64,000 nt of DNA, taken from contig CM057453.1 in NCBI GenBank assembly GCA_016271365.2, positions 1,090,885,001 through 1,090,949,000 on the forward strand. The letters are read 5' to 3'. The notes below the pieces were generated by a model. That model saw only the letters and a program-made list of their open reading frames with translations. It searched no databases and was not told the DNA's origin. Positions within the stretch are counted from its first letter, which is position 1, and every line of letters starts with the position of its first letter. The translations under genes were made by a program, and so were the position numbers. The stretch is from Neoceratodus forsteri (taxonomy: Eukaryota > Chordata > Ceratodontiformes > Ceratodontidae). Below, piece after piece: positions 1-13,300 of this stretch.

Positions 1-2677
1 TTAATAGTCCAACAAGTGACTATTTAAGCAACAGGGGCTAGTATTCTCTAAACAAAAATGTACTAACCCATACAGTATAGTAAAAATAAACATATCAAAT
101 TATAATTGTATTATTTAAACTATTTTTTACAATAAAAGCACCAGTAGGCAGCAGGTTAGCCACAGGATTTTTTCAGTCTCTGAAAGCCATGAGTTTATCC
201 ATATCAGACTTAGCAAACTGTTGTCATCCACAGGGAAGCATGAGCCGTGTATATATAGTACCCCACATAAACCTCAGATATTAATAAATGCACCGTGAGC
301 TTAGTAATGGATAAAGTACACAGATGTGGTGGAGTTTAAATTCAAGCAGGGTAGCACAAAGGCATCCTTATGTTTTAGGGACCCCCCCGCAAGATTCTTA
401 TGGAGGGACACTACCCCTCTACTGTGGCTGGCATCTTCATGTTATTGTGATGCCATTTTGAATGCTTCTGTTCAGCTCATTGAGTCCCCATGTATGTTGT
501 TTCAACAGGGCACAGCTGACATCTAAATAAACATTAAAAACCTCAAAGACTGATACTTTGCTTTGGATCAGCCTGGGGACCTTTTGAGTCTGGTACCTCA
601 GATGCTACTGGGACTAAGAGTGCCTAAGTCCAGCTCTGTGCAGGCAACAACAAGCAGAAAGAGAATAATAAAGAAGCTGCAATAGTGCTAATGTCTCCTT
701 GAGAGTGGTTACTGGAGCTAGGAAATCAGGCTCACCATTTAAGAGTGTTAAAAAGTTTATAGTGTCAAACCTGGCACCACAACAACTGCAAACAAATCAG
801 ATTTCCTTTCCTGGTGGGGTAAATTGCTAGGTATGTAAGGCAGAGGTGTTAATGACTTAATAAGGTGTTAATGGAGCAGCAGTGCTTTGTTAAAAAGATT
901 AGGCTGAAGTGTCCCAGACAGGAATGATTACAAGTTAGACGGACTGAACCTGCTTTCTGTTGTCAGGATGATCCCCCTCAGGGCTGCAGGGCCCCTTGGA
1001 AGGCAGGGGCCCAAGGCTTGGGCCTTGTTGTCCTATACCTTAATCCAGCCCTAGTTATTTAGGCTCCTTAATTTCCAACACAAAGTGATGGTTCAGAAAG
1101 CTTTCGGGGGCAAACAATCTGTTACATACAGAGGCTGCACTGTCAACATACTGTATTTAACAAGCTTCCTCCTGAAGTCATTAAAAAGGACATTTTCATA
1201 GGAATCCGTAAAGTGAAAACTCAGAAAATCTGGTTTGAAATACTCTATTTTTGCCAACGCAGCTCAGAGTTTGGAGTGAATCTGGCATAAAAGACTATAA
1301 TGGGTTCCAAGCTGCCAAAACCAAATAATAGAAGGATTTACCAACCATCTTCAAAAACTTTGACCCTCCACCCCCGATCAAATGGTAGCTCAAGCATGTC
1401 CTTTTAAAACACTTAAACTAACCTGTCTGTGATCAGTGGCAAACTGCTTAGGTTGACTATTCAGCTTTGTAGCACATTACAACCCCACCTTTTTTCCTTT
1501 CTTTGTAGCACACAATCAATGTGACTCAAGTTCTAGAATCAGCAACACAAAATGGTAGCACCTTAACTAGTTCCAGTTCAGGTCTGTTTGATTAATTATA
1601 TTAATGTAATGCTGTGGTCACACCATTCATTCCAAGAGGGGTAGCAGGTGGTGCCAGAAGTATGTGCTGTTATTTGACCCCCCCCCCCCAAGATGGAAGG
1701 AGTCCTCACTCTTCAGAGTTGTGGCCAATCTTGCTCTCCCTTGGTAGAAAGATATTTTTTACAGTTTGTTTATTTCAGTTTATATTTGCTCACACCCGCA
1801 CTGCATCATGAAGCAGTGATGAAAAGGTACCAATTGCTTGAACTGGTAAGCCGCTCTCAGTACCTACATATTCGTTTGTGTTATTAGCCCTGCACTTAAT
1901 CTTGTCAGAGTAGGTTAAAAAAGTGACTAGATATATAGATCAGGTGATTCTTGCTGCCTTTTGGGAATGAGTGTTTTTGAACACTGTTATGCCAAAAGAT
2001 TTAATGGGTTGAGCATGCTGCATAGAAGGGACATCAATATTTGGGCTCTACGAATATCCTACCACAAAATACACTGGTTTCTGGCATGTTTTGTGCTTTA
2101 ATCATCACTGAGACACCTCATTTGTAGACCATTATATCCATGGCAGAACATCCTCAGAGCTGGACTGACCCACCTGGATACCTAGAAATTTCCAGATTGT
2201 CCCACACTCTGTTGGGTACCTGGCCACCTTCTGAACTCTGAAACCCTTTGCATTTGTTATCTATTTTCTAATTAAATGGGGTTGACTAGGCACTGCAAGT
2301 AAATTTAAGATGCAAACATAGAGCTAATATGTCAAATGCAAGTGGAATACTGATATGAATGTGTCACCCTGGACCCTCCCATGATTTTCCAGGTGGACCC
2401 CCATACCTCAGTTCAACCCTAAACATCCTGCTTTATGCCACAATTTTGGTGTGTCAGTACAGTATCTAGGATCACAAAATGTGGTTCATGGTATTAGCCT
2501 TTTATTGGACCAACTCAAAATATCTTGAACATTTCATTTTCTACCATTTTGAATTGGAGTAGTTGTTACAACAGTGGGTACACAACTTTTCAAATCCAAC
2601 CAATGAGATTAAAAAGCAATTGTTAAACAGCACATACCTTTCATAGCACATGCTTAGCTGGATTGTTTATATTAATT
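1..2677. other. Intergenic DNA, no gene recognised
   Basis: AT-rich sequence with only short ORFs (up to about 66 codons) that lack family motifs or convincing splice sites. A C-tract lies near 1679-1689. No tRNA, repeat or coding exon could be supported. Confidence 0.5.
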
Positions 2678-3231
2678 AAGATGGCAATGCCCAGGTCCAG
2701 CCCGTCGACACAAGTGGATAGATTTGTCACTGTGACTTGGGTGACCCAGGTTCAGGAATGGACACGGGATACCCAATAGCCTGAAGGGGTGGATTTAGTG
2801 GCCATCACATGCTCTCCACCTCTGAGGAGGGATGGGGTAAAGTGACTCTGGTCCGGTGCTCCTCGGTGACCAAGGGACGTAATGTGACTGGAGCACCTGC
2901 GAGCATCACTCCTTGGGGGTGGTATCAGATGCATGATGTGGACTTGTCACAGTGTCCACCATGATATGCTTCCCACAAGAAAAAGCACCTCTGGCACATC
3001 AAGTGATACCTTCCACCTCAGTAGCAGACCTCGGGTTCCCCTGGGGCATCCATTACTGAGCACTGATGGAGTCACAGCAGGGAGGCTCTGAAGGCTCTGC
3101 CATGGGGGGAAATCCAGGGGACACTGCATTGGGGATGACATCGGGTCTGTTAGTGGGGGCAGGGCATCTGAAGGGGAACCATCGCTGGAAGAAATAAAGC
3201 AACTAAGTTAAGAAAAAGATGGCAATGCCCA
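2678..3231 (+). mobile_element. tRNA-headed SINE with perfect 16-bp target-site duplication
   Basis: A 16-base motif (AAGATGGCAATGCCCA) occurs at 2678-2693 and again at 3216-3231, bracketing 522 bp. This is the signature of target-primed insertion. The 5' part has a tRNA-like head with a B-box-like GGTTCAGGAATGG near 2751-2763. The 3' part is A-rich and contains AAATAAA just before the second duplication. Related copies are at about 26700-27320 (+), 41265-41815 (-) and 43860-44160 (+). The insert has no coding capacity. The perfect duplication suggests a fairly young insertion. The family name is not known to me. Confidence 0.72.
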
Positions 3232-4389
3232 TTCCATAGCACAAATCCTTTAGGATTTTCAAAGGATGGTGAAGGACTTGTTACAAGCTCTGCACCAGGG
3301 GACTCTGAAATCAGAGATATGATGAACCACTTTGCTGCAACTGCACACAATTTTCCAATCTTGGCTGCAGTTGCAATAGTTTCCCTGATTTACGGCGGCT
3401 TGTGCCAAATGTCCAGTGCAAGCCCCATGTCTTTGGCTCTGGGATGTGGCATAGGCTAGACCATAAAATTGTGGTCTATGGTCCTGTGCCTGGCACCTGT
3501 GTTTGAAATTCCCGATCCACAGCCGGCCACTGCCACAAACTCCGTGCGCCCTATAGGTAGCACTCCAGGGGCATGTGGCTTACAATTTATCTCAAAAATC
3601 TGGCCCATAGTTTCTATTCAGTTCCAAGGGGAGTTATATTATTTTTCCTGAATTACCACACTAGCGAGTGGATGTAAATAAAATGGCATGGTTTGCTTTT
3701 TTACCTGCTATAATCGCATATGGAATAGCAGAAATTTGGACTTTATAATGGAAGCCCAGTTTTCCATTGCTCTTAGATGTTTTTTGTTATTAGCACAGTT
3801 ATATGTTAAAACTTATTAGATTGCCTTACAGCAGAGTGTTTATGTATTAGTTTTGCAGTGCCTTCTTTTTGATTTTATATGCTGTTCATGAGCACTGTGG
3901 TGAGATGCATATGTATATAAAATCCTTATAATCAGATATGTTAATTAAGCTATTTTCAGGCTTGCTGCAGAGGAGGTTGGGATGCTGCTTTATTATTCAT
4001 GAACATACAAGGGAGGGTGAAAGATGGACCACAGATTGCATAATATTAATCTTGCAATATGTCTTTAAGCTTTATGCATAGCTACTTTTGTTATTAGAGT
4101 ATGTAAGGTGTTTAATCTTAATTTTTCTTTACAGAATAGTCAATATGAACTGCTGTGTATTCAACACAATTGTTTAATGGTTCTTATTAAGTTTTCTCTT
4201 CGTTTTGTCTTGGTTTATTCATCACTAATTTTCTGCCACATCTATCTATGCCTGTAGTGAACTACCATGGTCCATTCTAAAATACTTCAGATCTCTGATA
4301 AATGTGAGTACTTCTTGAATTTGCTGTGCTTCTTACAGCAGATATAAAAATGTTCAATGCTGGCATTTTGCCCTAATACATCAGATGAA
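3232..4389. other. Intergenic DNA, no gene recognised
   Basis: AT-rich sequence with no coding exon, RNA gene or repeat that I can support. Confidence 0.45.
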
Positions 4390-7300
4390 TATGATAATAT
4401 CACTACAATAGTCACATGAAATGTTAGGGCTCTTAATACACAAACAAAGCGTTACAAGGTTCTGAGGCACTTAAAGAAACTGAATGCAAAAAAGCCTTTT
4501 TGCAAGAGACTTTTTAAAAGAAGCAGGACAGACCTTAGATGCAACCAGAATGTGTAGACAAAGGATTCAGGGCATGGCCCTCTTTAAGAAGAGCAGGAGT
4601 AAATATTTTTTTAAAAAGAAGTGTTAGATTTGATATGATGGAAACAACTGAAGATTTTAATAGGTATTATTTCATTGTAAATGGTATTCTAGATGGTAAA
4701 GAAGTTGCACTTGTAAATATCTAGTGTCCTAAAAATGGCTCCCACAAGATCTTCTAAAAATTATCACTGCACAGCAATGTTTATTTCAAACACATATTTT
4801 AATCACTGGTGGCTCCAACTGCATCATCAACCCCGTATTGGATAAAACAAATTCAATTACCATCGAGGTTTGGCAAAGATTTAACAATGCAACATAAAAG
4901 AGTTCTGAAAAGGTTTAAATATCCCACAACTATATCAAATAGTGGCTGGAAAAATTGGTGACCCCTTTACCTGGAAGAGGCTAAAACATGATCATTGTGT
5001 TAAAATAAATCCCCCAGCCTGGACAATGTCTCGATAAATTTCTTCCAGTCTTTCAAAGATATCCTTTTGCCTATGTTAGTGGAGATCTTCAATGATTCTG
5101 GGTTAGAGAGGTCATTTACCTACATCCTTACAATAGGGCATTATCACTTTGATATAAAAAATGATAAAGATATTAGGTTATGAAAAAAACTTCAGATCAA
5201 TAACTTTAATTCAGATAACACTATATTAGCTAAGATGCTAACTCTCAGATTAGAAAAATGAATTCAAGACCTAGCTGGCCCCATGCAAACAGGTTTCCTT
5301 AAAAGGAGGCATTCTGCAGACAACAAGAGGAAGATCCTGCACCTAGTAAAACTTGTAGAACAGTCAAAGATACCAATGGCCTTGTTATCTACTATACAGA
5401 AAAAATATTCAACATGATTTCATGGTAATACATCCTGGACTCTGTCACCCTATGGGTTCCCTGTGAGATTTATTAAGTGAGTCAAATTATTGCATACGGA
5501 TCCCAAGTCATTGGTACTACCAAATGGAATACTCTCACCAACTTTTGACCTACACAGCTGTACAAAACAGGAGTGCCCCTTCTCACCATAGCTTTTCTTC
5601 TGTCTTTGGACCCATTAGTCAGAAAATAAAACAGTGAATCTAAAGTGGAAGAAATTGTGCACAAAAGTATTACGTATACCTGCTCCTTGTACTCTGATGA
5701 TTTACTTCTGTTGATTCAAAATCTGCTCACCACAATCCCCAGAATATTTAGAATAATATATCAACTCAGTAGCTTCCTCAGCCTGAATGGTCTGTGCTTA
5801 AAACAAGACACAGTCAGTTTAGGGTTAACCTGGACTGGCTGATATATTGACTATCTGGCAGTGAAGATCTACAAGGACTGCAACAAAACAATTAATACTA
5901 TCATCTCTAACTTGAGAAGCAAAACTGCAAATAAGATTCAGCTAAACAGTTGTAACAGAACTGATATTATTATAATGACCATCCTCCCCAAGTCATGTAT
6001 GTTTTCATTATGTCACCCAAATCTATTCCCAAAACTTGTTTTTTGCAGATCCATTCCCTGTTTAATAAATTTATATCGGCATAAAAAAGACCAGATGAAC
6101 ACATGATACGTAAATAGACAAAGCCCAAAGATCTGAGCAGCCTGAACGCTTCAAATTTACACCTATATTTTCTAGCCATCCGATTGTTCCAAATATTCAA
6201 ATGGTATCTGAATGGGGAGGACCACAACTATATATCAGAATGGGTCTTGTTTGAAAGGACAGCAACTGAGGAAATAAGATATTTTTTTTTGTTTGCTGCT
6301 CTTTGCACAACCATAGAAGAAAGTTAAAAAACTTTTGCATGCTGAATCAATTCGGCAACTGCGCCAAATCTCACTCTCTTTAAAGCTTCACCTAAGTAAA
6401 TTAATGTGTTTCAACCACTGTGGAAAAATCTTAACATTACTGCTAATGGAAATGTCATTTCTAATGACACATGGTCACAAGAACAGATAGTGGATGTCAG
6501 CTGTATCAAGATGGGTAACAGGTTTAAAGGTTTTGCATGCCTTCAAAGGGACTCCAGTTTACCAGTAGAAAATGTTAATTTCCTTGGCAGTTTTAAAGGA
6601 TAGTTTTGAAAAAATTATTTTATTCCTGAAGTAATTCTTCATGATCTAATGAAGCTATGACTAGTTTCATAACCATATGTTGACTGAAACTCAGCATATC
6701 TGTTTTTTATGATTCATTAATTCAATCCAAATGCGTAACACATAATGAGCATACTGATAAATAAAACATTTACATAAGATATGGAAGAACCCTACTAATA
6801 AGTGTGTTAAATGAGATGAAACTAAAGCAGATACAGCACACATGTTCTGGAAATGTAAATACATTCAAGAACTATGGGATAGTATAACAATTATTTTAAC
6901 AATCTGACTGGCATTGCAGATAAACTATCGATCACAGATGTGGGTTATTGGTAACTTCCTCAAAAATTGTGTTTTGAATAAAGTAATTAAAGAATCTATG
7001 CCTAATATGTGTAGTAACAAAGGATATTATTTTAAAATACTGTATACAAGAAAATCCACTATCATTTATAGAATGGAGGAAACTAAAGAAACTAGCCCAT
7101 AGTATCAACAATGCCCTTATGAAATTCTATAAGATATGGGCCAGTTTTATTGATGAAATCAAATCATGCCCACTAAATATCTCCTGACAAAGAGGTTGTT
7201 ACCCCAAAGTGCTGAGGCACTATCTTGAGAGTGGGAGCTTTAATTTTTTCACTGTGTCACCATGACTTACAATTTATGCAATGTAATAACTTTGTAAGTA

Positions 7301-7801
7301 TTGCAGAGTTTACTTATTAAAACACTTCACACTGAATGTTTTGGTTTCTCGGGTGCTGGTTCTCATAGTATACTTGTTTTTATTTTTCCAGCACCAGCTC
7401 TTAATTGAGAGCATTGCCTTTTATGGCTGTATGCCTCTTGGATTATTTACAACCTGGTGTAGCTTGGTCTAACCGGCAGGTTTCTTATTCACGCTACTCT
7501 TTATTCTAGGTTATTCTTTTTCACTTTGTTCTTTCTTTGGGGAAGGGGTGGTGGATATAGTTATTCAGTTGATTTTGCTTCAGACTCAGAAATTTAATTG
7601 TTTTACGTCTTGTGACATAGTAATTACACCATTGGTAGTAGTGACTGAACATGATGAAATGTTCTACACGTACTGTATTTAGTCTAATTTTCTGTAATTT
7701 GATTCATAAGATTTCAAGTTGTTTTCAAGGTGTTGTTTTTCATGTTGGATGAACTGTCTGATGGTATACAGTATGTCATAAAAAAATTAATTAAAAAAAA
7801 A
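4390..7801 (+). mobile_element. Decayed L1-like LINE, 5'-truncated in the endonuclease
   Basis: Conceptual translation in shifting frames recovers an L1-type ORF2. The endonuclease start is near 4415-4500 (a W-N-V-R motif, then a Q-E-T match) and continues at 4539-4724. The reverse transcriptase lies around 5200-5850, with a QTGF block near 5288, a P-L/F-S-P block near 5578, and YSDD near 5694 in place of the usual YADD. The C-terminal region with an MFWKC block is near 6842. The element ends in an A-rich tail at about 7783-7801. Many stops and frameshifts make it non-functional. ORF1 is absent. The orientation is plus throughout. Confidence 0.75.
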
Positions 7802-9942
7802 ATTCCTCTAACAACCATTGCCCGCCACTGTCGACTTGCAAAAACTACTAACTTCAGTCACTCTTGTGCCTGATACTACACCCAGCCTCATAAAGAAAGT
7901 TTGGTTTGATATATAGTTACATATGGCCAGGCCATGTGGGAAGACCTCCAGGATCTGAGGACGACAGGTCCGACATTACTAGTAATCAAAATGGATGAAA
8001 ACAGAAAGCACTACACATGACATTACAGTCAAGAAACAAAAAAAATGCAAAAACGTTCATGAAAGAAATAAAGAAATAAGCAACCACTTCATGTACAAAG
8101 AGATGGTAAAATCCGTTCTGTCGATGGATGTGGACACCCATAGTGTGTGCATATTAGTATGTGCACATGTGTCATTGCACGCAACTCGGACCTTGGGGAA
8201 CAAGGGAAGAAAAATCTTAGGAAACAACCTGACTGATAGACCAAGGATGGTGAACTCACATTCCACACACTACTGAATGGGGCACCCACCCAACGCATAG
8301 TGGTACTGGTTAAGAGGTGGGGGAAAGTCTTGGAGAAGGTAGGTGATGGGGCTGGGGACTCCATCAGAAGGGGGCTGGTGGGACTATAGGAAAAGAAACA
8401 GATGATGAAAAAGATATCCTTTACTTTGCAGAAAATAACAGAAACCCCTTTGTGGGAAATTGACTATGTCAATTGTACTAGTAACTTGACAATGTTGGAA
8501 CTGTTAGCACAACAGACCCTCTTATACTATAAAACTGCTTATTTCATGCATTCTTAGGGTACTTGGTTTGTGGTTCTGACACCCTAACAATGTGAGATCA
8601 TTTGTACACTCCTAAAATTGTCTTTTTTTGGATGCATATTATTGTTTGAGGTCAATCAATACGATAAAAAAAATCTTCTCTGAGCATGCCCATTTCTGGC
8701 AGACCTACACATGAGACACTCATTACAGAATAACAGTGTCTCTGCACCAGGGAAGGGAGTGCTCTGAGTGGCTGGGAATGCTCCCTTACAGTGGTTTTGT
8801 GATGTTTTTGCAGCCTTGTAATAATGCCATTAATTGCTGGTATTGATGCATTAGATGCCGACTGTAAAATGTTTAATTTTGTATTGCTGTTTCTTTTTCA
8901 TCTGCAGGCTGTGTTTTATAGCTCTGTTTCTGCTGAGCAGTAAATTTTTTTTGGCAGTGCAGTCCAGGACACGCCCCTATTTCAGTCGTCATGCAAGGGA
9001 GTGCATCCTCATCTGCCGGCGTGTTCACACTGCTGTGAGGGGTAACATCAATGCAAGTGATCGTACTTCCTGATGACAGACTGCACACAGTGTGGAGTGC
9101 AGGAATTTTGCTTCATGCTGTTGCGGGTTTTCATTTTGGCAAATGGGGAACACAGACTGACTAACACTGTTTTGACATTATTTTCGTCAGTGCACAGAAT
9201 TGTGTTACTTTCCCTTGGTAGGCAGAGTGTTTCAGTCTGTGGTTTTTCAGTGGGATGTGCCTTTTTGCCTCCTAAATACCGTTCCCATTGCTGCCTTGTA
9301 AATGAAGTTGTTACTATTACTAACACTCTCCCGATGTCCTAATGTTAATTTCACTGTAACAGCACACAGTGGTTAGGGGTTCAGACATGGCCATTGTTCT
9401 TATGGATCACCTAGCTTGCTCGCTTGGTTGATTCACGTACAGCAATGCACACAAATGAGGTGCGCCATATTCTGCCAATGCCAGTCTTTCTGTCATCCCC
9501 TGTACTGTGCACAGTCTGGATTCCTTGTTGTGCAAATAATGTCAGTGGCAGTATTTTGTCACCTCAGAGGTTTCTCAAGAAGCCATTGCTGACTTATTTT
9601 ACTGTCTTTATTCTGTCTTCCTTCTCTCTATTGCTTCATTTGAGCAGGGGGGTTGTGGATGGCCAGACACTATGTTTTGCAATGTTCTTCCACTCCTTGG
9701 TTGTTTTAGAGACCACACTGAAAGAGTGTGAATAAATCATAATGGGAGACAAGACATTCTATGTTGAAATTCTTAAAGGCTGATTTTTTGGGAACAGCCA
9801 CCATTTCTATGTTAGAGACATAGACTCGAAATCCTATATTTACTCATACTCCAATATCCTTTCTTACAATCATTATTCAGTTTGTATTTTCACCTGTCAA
9901 CTTGTTCTGTAGGTTTCTTCTGCATTTTGTGCATTGGCCATC
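7802..9942. other. 5' flank of the THAP/Kolobok gene, no coding exon found
   Basis: No conserved protein is visible; ORFs up to 103 codons (9424-9735) have no recognisable motif. A pyrimidine-rich stretch ending in TTCTGTAG at about 9905-9912 could be a 3' splice site, so the first coding ATG at 9943 may lie in an exon preceded by an untranslated exon. No TATA box or CpG island was identified with confidence. Confidence 0.35.
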
Positions 9943-10338
9943 ATGGTAAACTACTGTGTTGTGGCTGGCTGTAAAAATAACACCAGTGAATGTGTGGCTG
10001 TGGTATCGTTCCCAAAGAAAGACAAACGTCCAGACAGATTCCAGAAGTGGGTGGGCTTTGTACAGCTTGAACGGAAGTGGGACTGGCAGTCTGCTGTGTC
10101 CCCACATATCTGTTCGGTACACTTTACAGATGACTGCTTTGAGAATATGATGCAATTTCGAATGAAATTTGCAAAGTTTCTAAAGCTGAAGAGAAGCACG
10201 TTGCCCACTATCTGCCCAACAATATCTAACAGTGAACCTGAGTGCTGTACTGAATATCAGAAAAGGTCTTCATCCAGTGATGAACATGATCACACCTTGA
10301 AGTGTGGTTGTATGAGCAACTTATTGAACAAATCAGTA
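9943..10338 (+). CDS. Exon 1: THAP zinc-finger domain
   Basis: The ATG at 9943 starts MVNYCVVAGC, the typical THAP beginning, so it is preferred over the TTG nine bases upstream. The C2CH ligands are visible: two early Cys (C-x4-C), then C-S-V-H in the ICSVHFTDDCF block, followed by a LPTI block near residue 88. KW and the F before the final block also fit the family. The exon ends in phase 0 at AAATCAGTA followed by GTGAGT, a near-consensus donor. The residues after the donor look like intron read-through (VSIPLTF). Confidence 0.85.
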
Positions 10339-13300
10339 GTGAGTATTCCCTTGACCTTCAACGTATGCTCAGTTCTTGGGTTAAAAATATTCTACACAAC
10401 CACCACCCCCCCCCCAACAACTTGTGTATGTTACTACTGTAGCGAATCTGTACTGAGTTATGCAATTGTCTGTGGTCTGGTAATTATACATTGTTCCACT
10501 ATGAAAACAATTGGGTAAAGTGATGTAACACTGTGGTCAGTGCATTTATCAGCATGCTTGTGTGTAGCAGCACATAGCTGTTTATGCATGGCGGGATGTG
10601 TGACACCGCTTGGTCAGCTGTCCAGCTCGATACTTGCAAACAAATGTAACATTACTTTCCCTGTGACACTGTCATCATGCAAGGCACTGTCCTGTCAATA
10701 ATACCATGTATGGGGATGCCAATCCCTGTGTCTCATATTGCATGTCCCTCTTGGAGCCCCTTATCTATTCCCACTGATGTTGTATTTAGCAGTGGTGGGC
10801 AGCGGTACACATGTGCTTATCCACCATGACAAATTCTGTATGTCCAGACATTCCTTGCCAACTTTCTAGTACTGAAGTAATGAATTACACTCCAAAATAA
10901 AATTACCACTCTTTATTTGGAGACTGGATCACACTGCAATGCACTATCTGACAACCGTCTCACCCCATGGAACAGTCACGTTGAGATGCTTGTTCAGTGT
11001 ATCCCATTGTGATATTGGTGAACTCTGCCACTTTGCAGATGACAGTAGGATGTACAGTAGGGTTGCTAGTACTGAAGGAGTGGATAACATGAAGTGTGAC
11101 CTTTCCAGAAACATGAAAAACAAAGTGTGGAATGGAACACAAGGATCTATGCATAGAAAGGTGAAAAAGAATGCACCTGGGTAGACAGAATCCTGGGTAC
11201 AGCCACAGGGTGGTGTTGTCAGTGCTATTGATGACCTCTATTTCCCTTTCTGCTTTGCTTATCAGTCGTGATGATCTACTGCTGTCAAGGTAGATCATGG
11301 CGGCACCGTGGAGGACAAGGTGCACGCTGACGTGCATGATAACAGGGCTCACTGTCAGAAGATGGGAGCTTGTGATGACATTTATACGACAGTGTCAAGG
11401 CCCCACATACAGTTTTGTCTGCACTTCTTCAGGGCACACCTGTTCAAGCACATTGACAGACTGTAGGTGGTCCACAGAAGGGGTCGAAATTAAGTTTTGT
11501 AACCAATAGCCAATAGGCCTACTGACTGGGAAAATCCACTAGCCCCACAGAATTTTCCACTATACCACTTAATGTACTTATTGAACTGTTACCTTCTCCA
11601 GTACATGCCCACAGGGCTACTTAAAGTAAACTCTTACCAGCATGACACAAAGTCTACTGGCATTTGGCTATTGGACTGGTAACAATTTCAACCCCTACGT
11701 CATGTTACTTCTAGCGCTACTCACTTCCATGCACTACAGCATTATAGTAGCACTTCCAGTGCCATCATCACACTGGTTTGCCATCTGTGGGCCATCTGAT
11801 GCACGTATCCCTAGGTGTCTTTCCTGCTTGGCTTAGTCAGTATTACTGTGGGCATATATAAAAATATTAATCGTACAGATGTAAACACAGATATGGCAAA
11901 GGGGGAGGTGGACATAGGAACTATTACTGACACATGGTCGGCCAGGCGCCATGGCTGTCACCTAATCATCCCAGGGCATAAACTGTTCTGGAGGGATAGA
12001 GATAAAAGGAAGGCTGGGTAGCTTGCCATTTATATAAAGGGAAGGGATGCGATGTAATAGGGAGTAAGGGGAGGGGGGCAGGTCTGAAGTAATCTGGCTG
12101 CAAATACACAGCCATAAAGGGACCAAGATCTGTCTGTGGGTCGTTTATAGACCTCCAGCCCTGAAGGAGGACATTGACAGGGAACTGTGGAAGCACATAA
12201 GGAGGCATAGTGGCAGAGGGAGCACAGTGGTGCTGTGGGATTGTAATGTTCCGGGGGTGGATTTCAGCATTCCAGCAACCAGGTTGACACAGCATGACCA
12301 CTCTCCTCCCTGTGTAACCTTTACATCCATTCATTTCATTCTATTCCCTATGTAGACATATATTCCTCCTCCTCTGTTACCCTTGCTGGCCCGCTCCCTC
12401 CTGTTGATTTTTTCACTTTATGGTGACATTCCAGACATTGCTCTATTTGTAACATGTTTGTGTGACTGTCACAATATCCAACCTTCCCTCTTATATCAAA
12501 GCTCTTACTTAATAGAACTTGTTACTGACAGTACAGGCAGTGGTAGCTATTGCCATCCACTTCTGGAATGCCCCCCTTGGCCCCATCATTATCCATCCTG
12601 CCTTGTCCTTTTACTTTATTTACCCCAGTCTTGGTCATTGCCAACTTCTCCATCTTTGTTTTTCACTCTGTGATTACACAGTTTTCTGGTGGACTGCTGT
12701 GATTTCACACGTCATTTTCATTGCTTGTCCACCCTTCGCTACTTAAGATGCTTGCCATTGAAGCATGTAAACCTATCATGTGCGGTCCGACTTCCACTGA
12801 GGGGCACTTGCAGAGCATTGCACCACTGTGGCACTGGATCTCTGTAAGTGAAAACTCAGTATGCACAACAGCAAAAAGCATGAGCTCCACACCAGCTTTT
12901 CAACCATTCATGGAATCACATGGTAGGGACTACCATACCCTCAGCCATGTCACAGAAAGACGGCACCACCGAGAAGGTTACAGTGCATGATAGTGATGTA
13001 AAGAACATCTTAAAGTCAAGACGCTACTCCTGCATTGCTCTGATATCATTGCCAGACATGTCATTTGTCACTAGGTGGACAATGACGTCCACCTCCATGT
13101 CCAGTATTGATATCTTAAAACCACACAGCCCTATATGTCCACAACACACCGTAAAATATTCCCATGTTGCAGATGTGTACAGAAGAAGATGGGACTGCTG
13201 AGACACACAAGGGCATGCAGACAGAAACAAGTAACTGAATGCATCTCCAAGACTGTAAGTAATGTGTATTCCTTACCCTGAACACCACCACACTTCTTTA

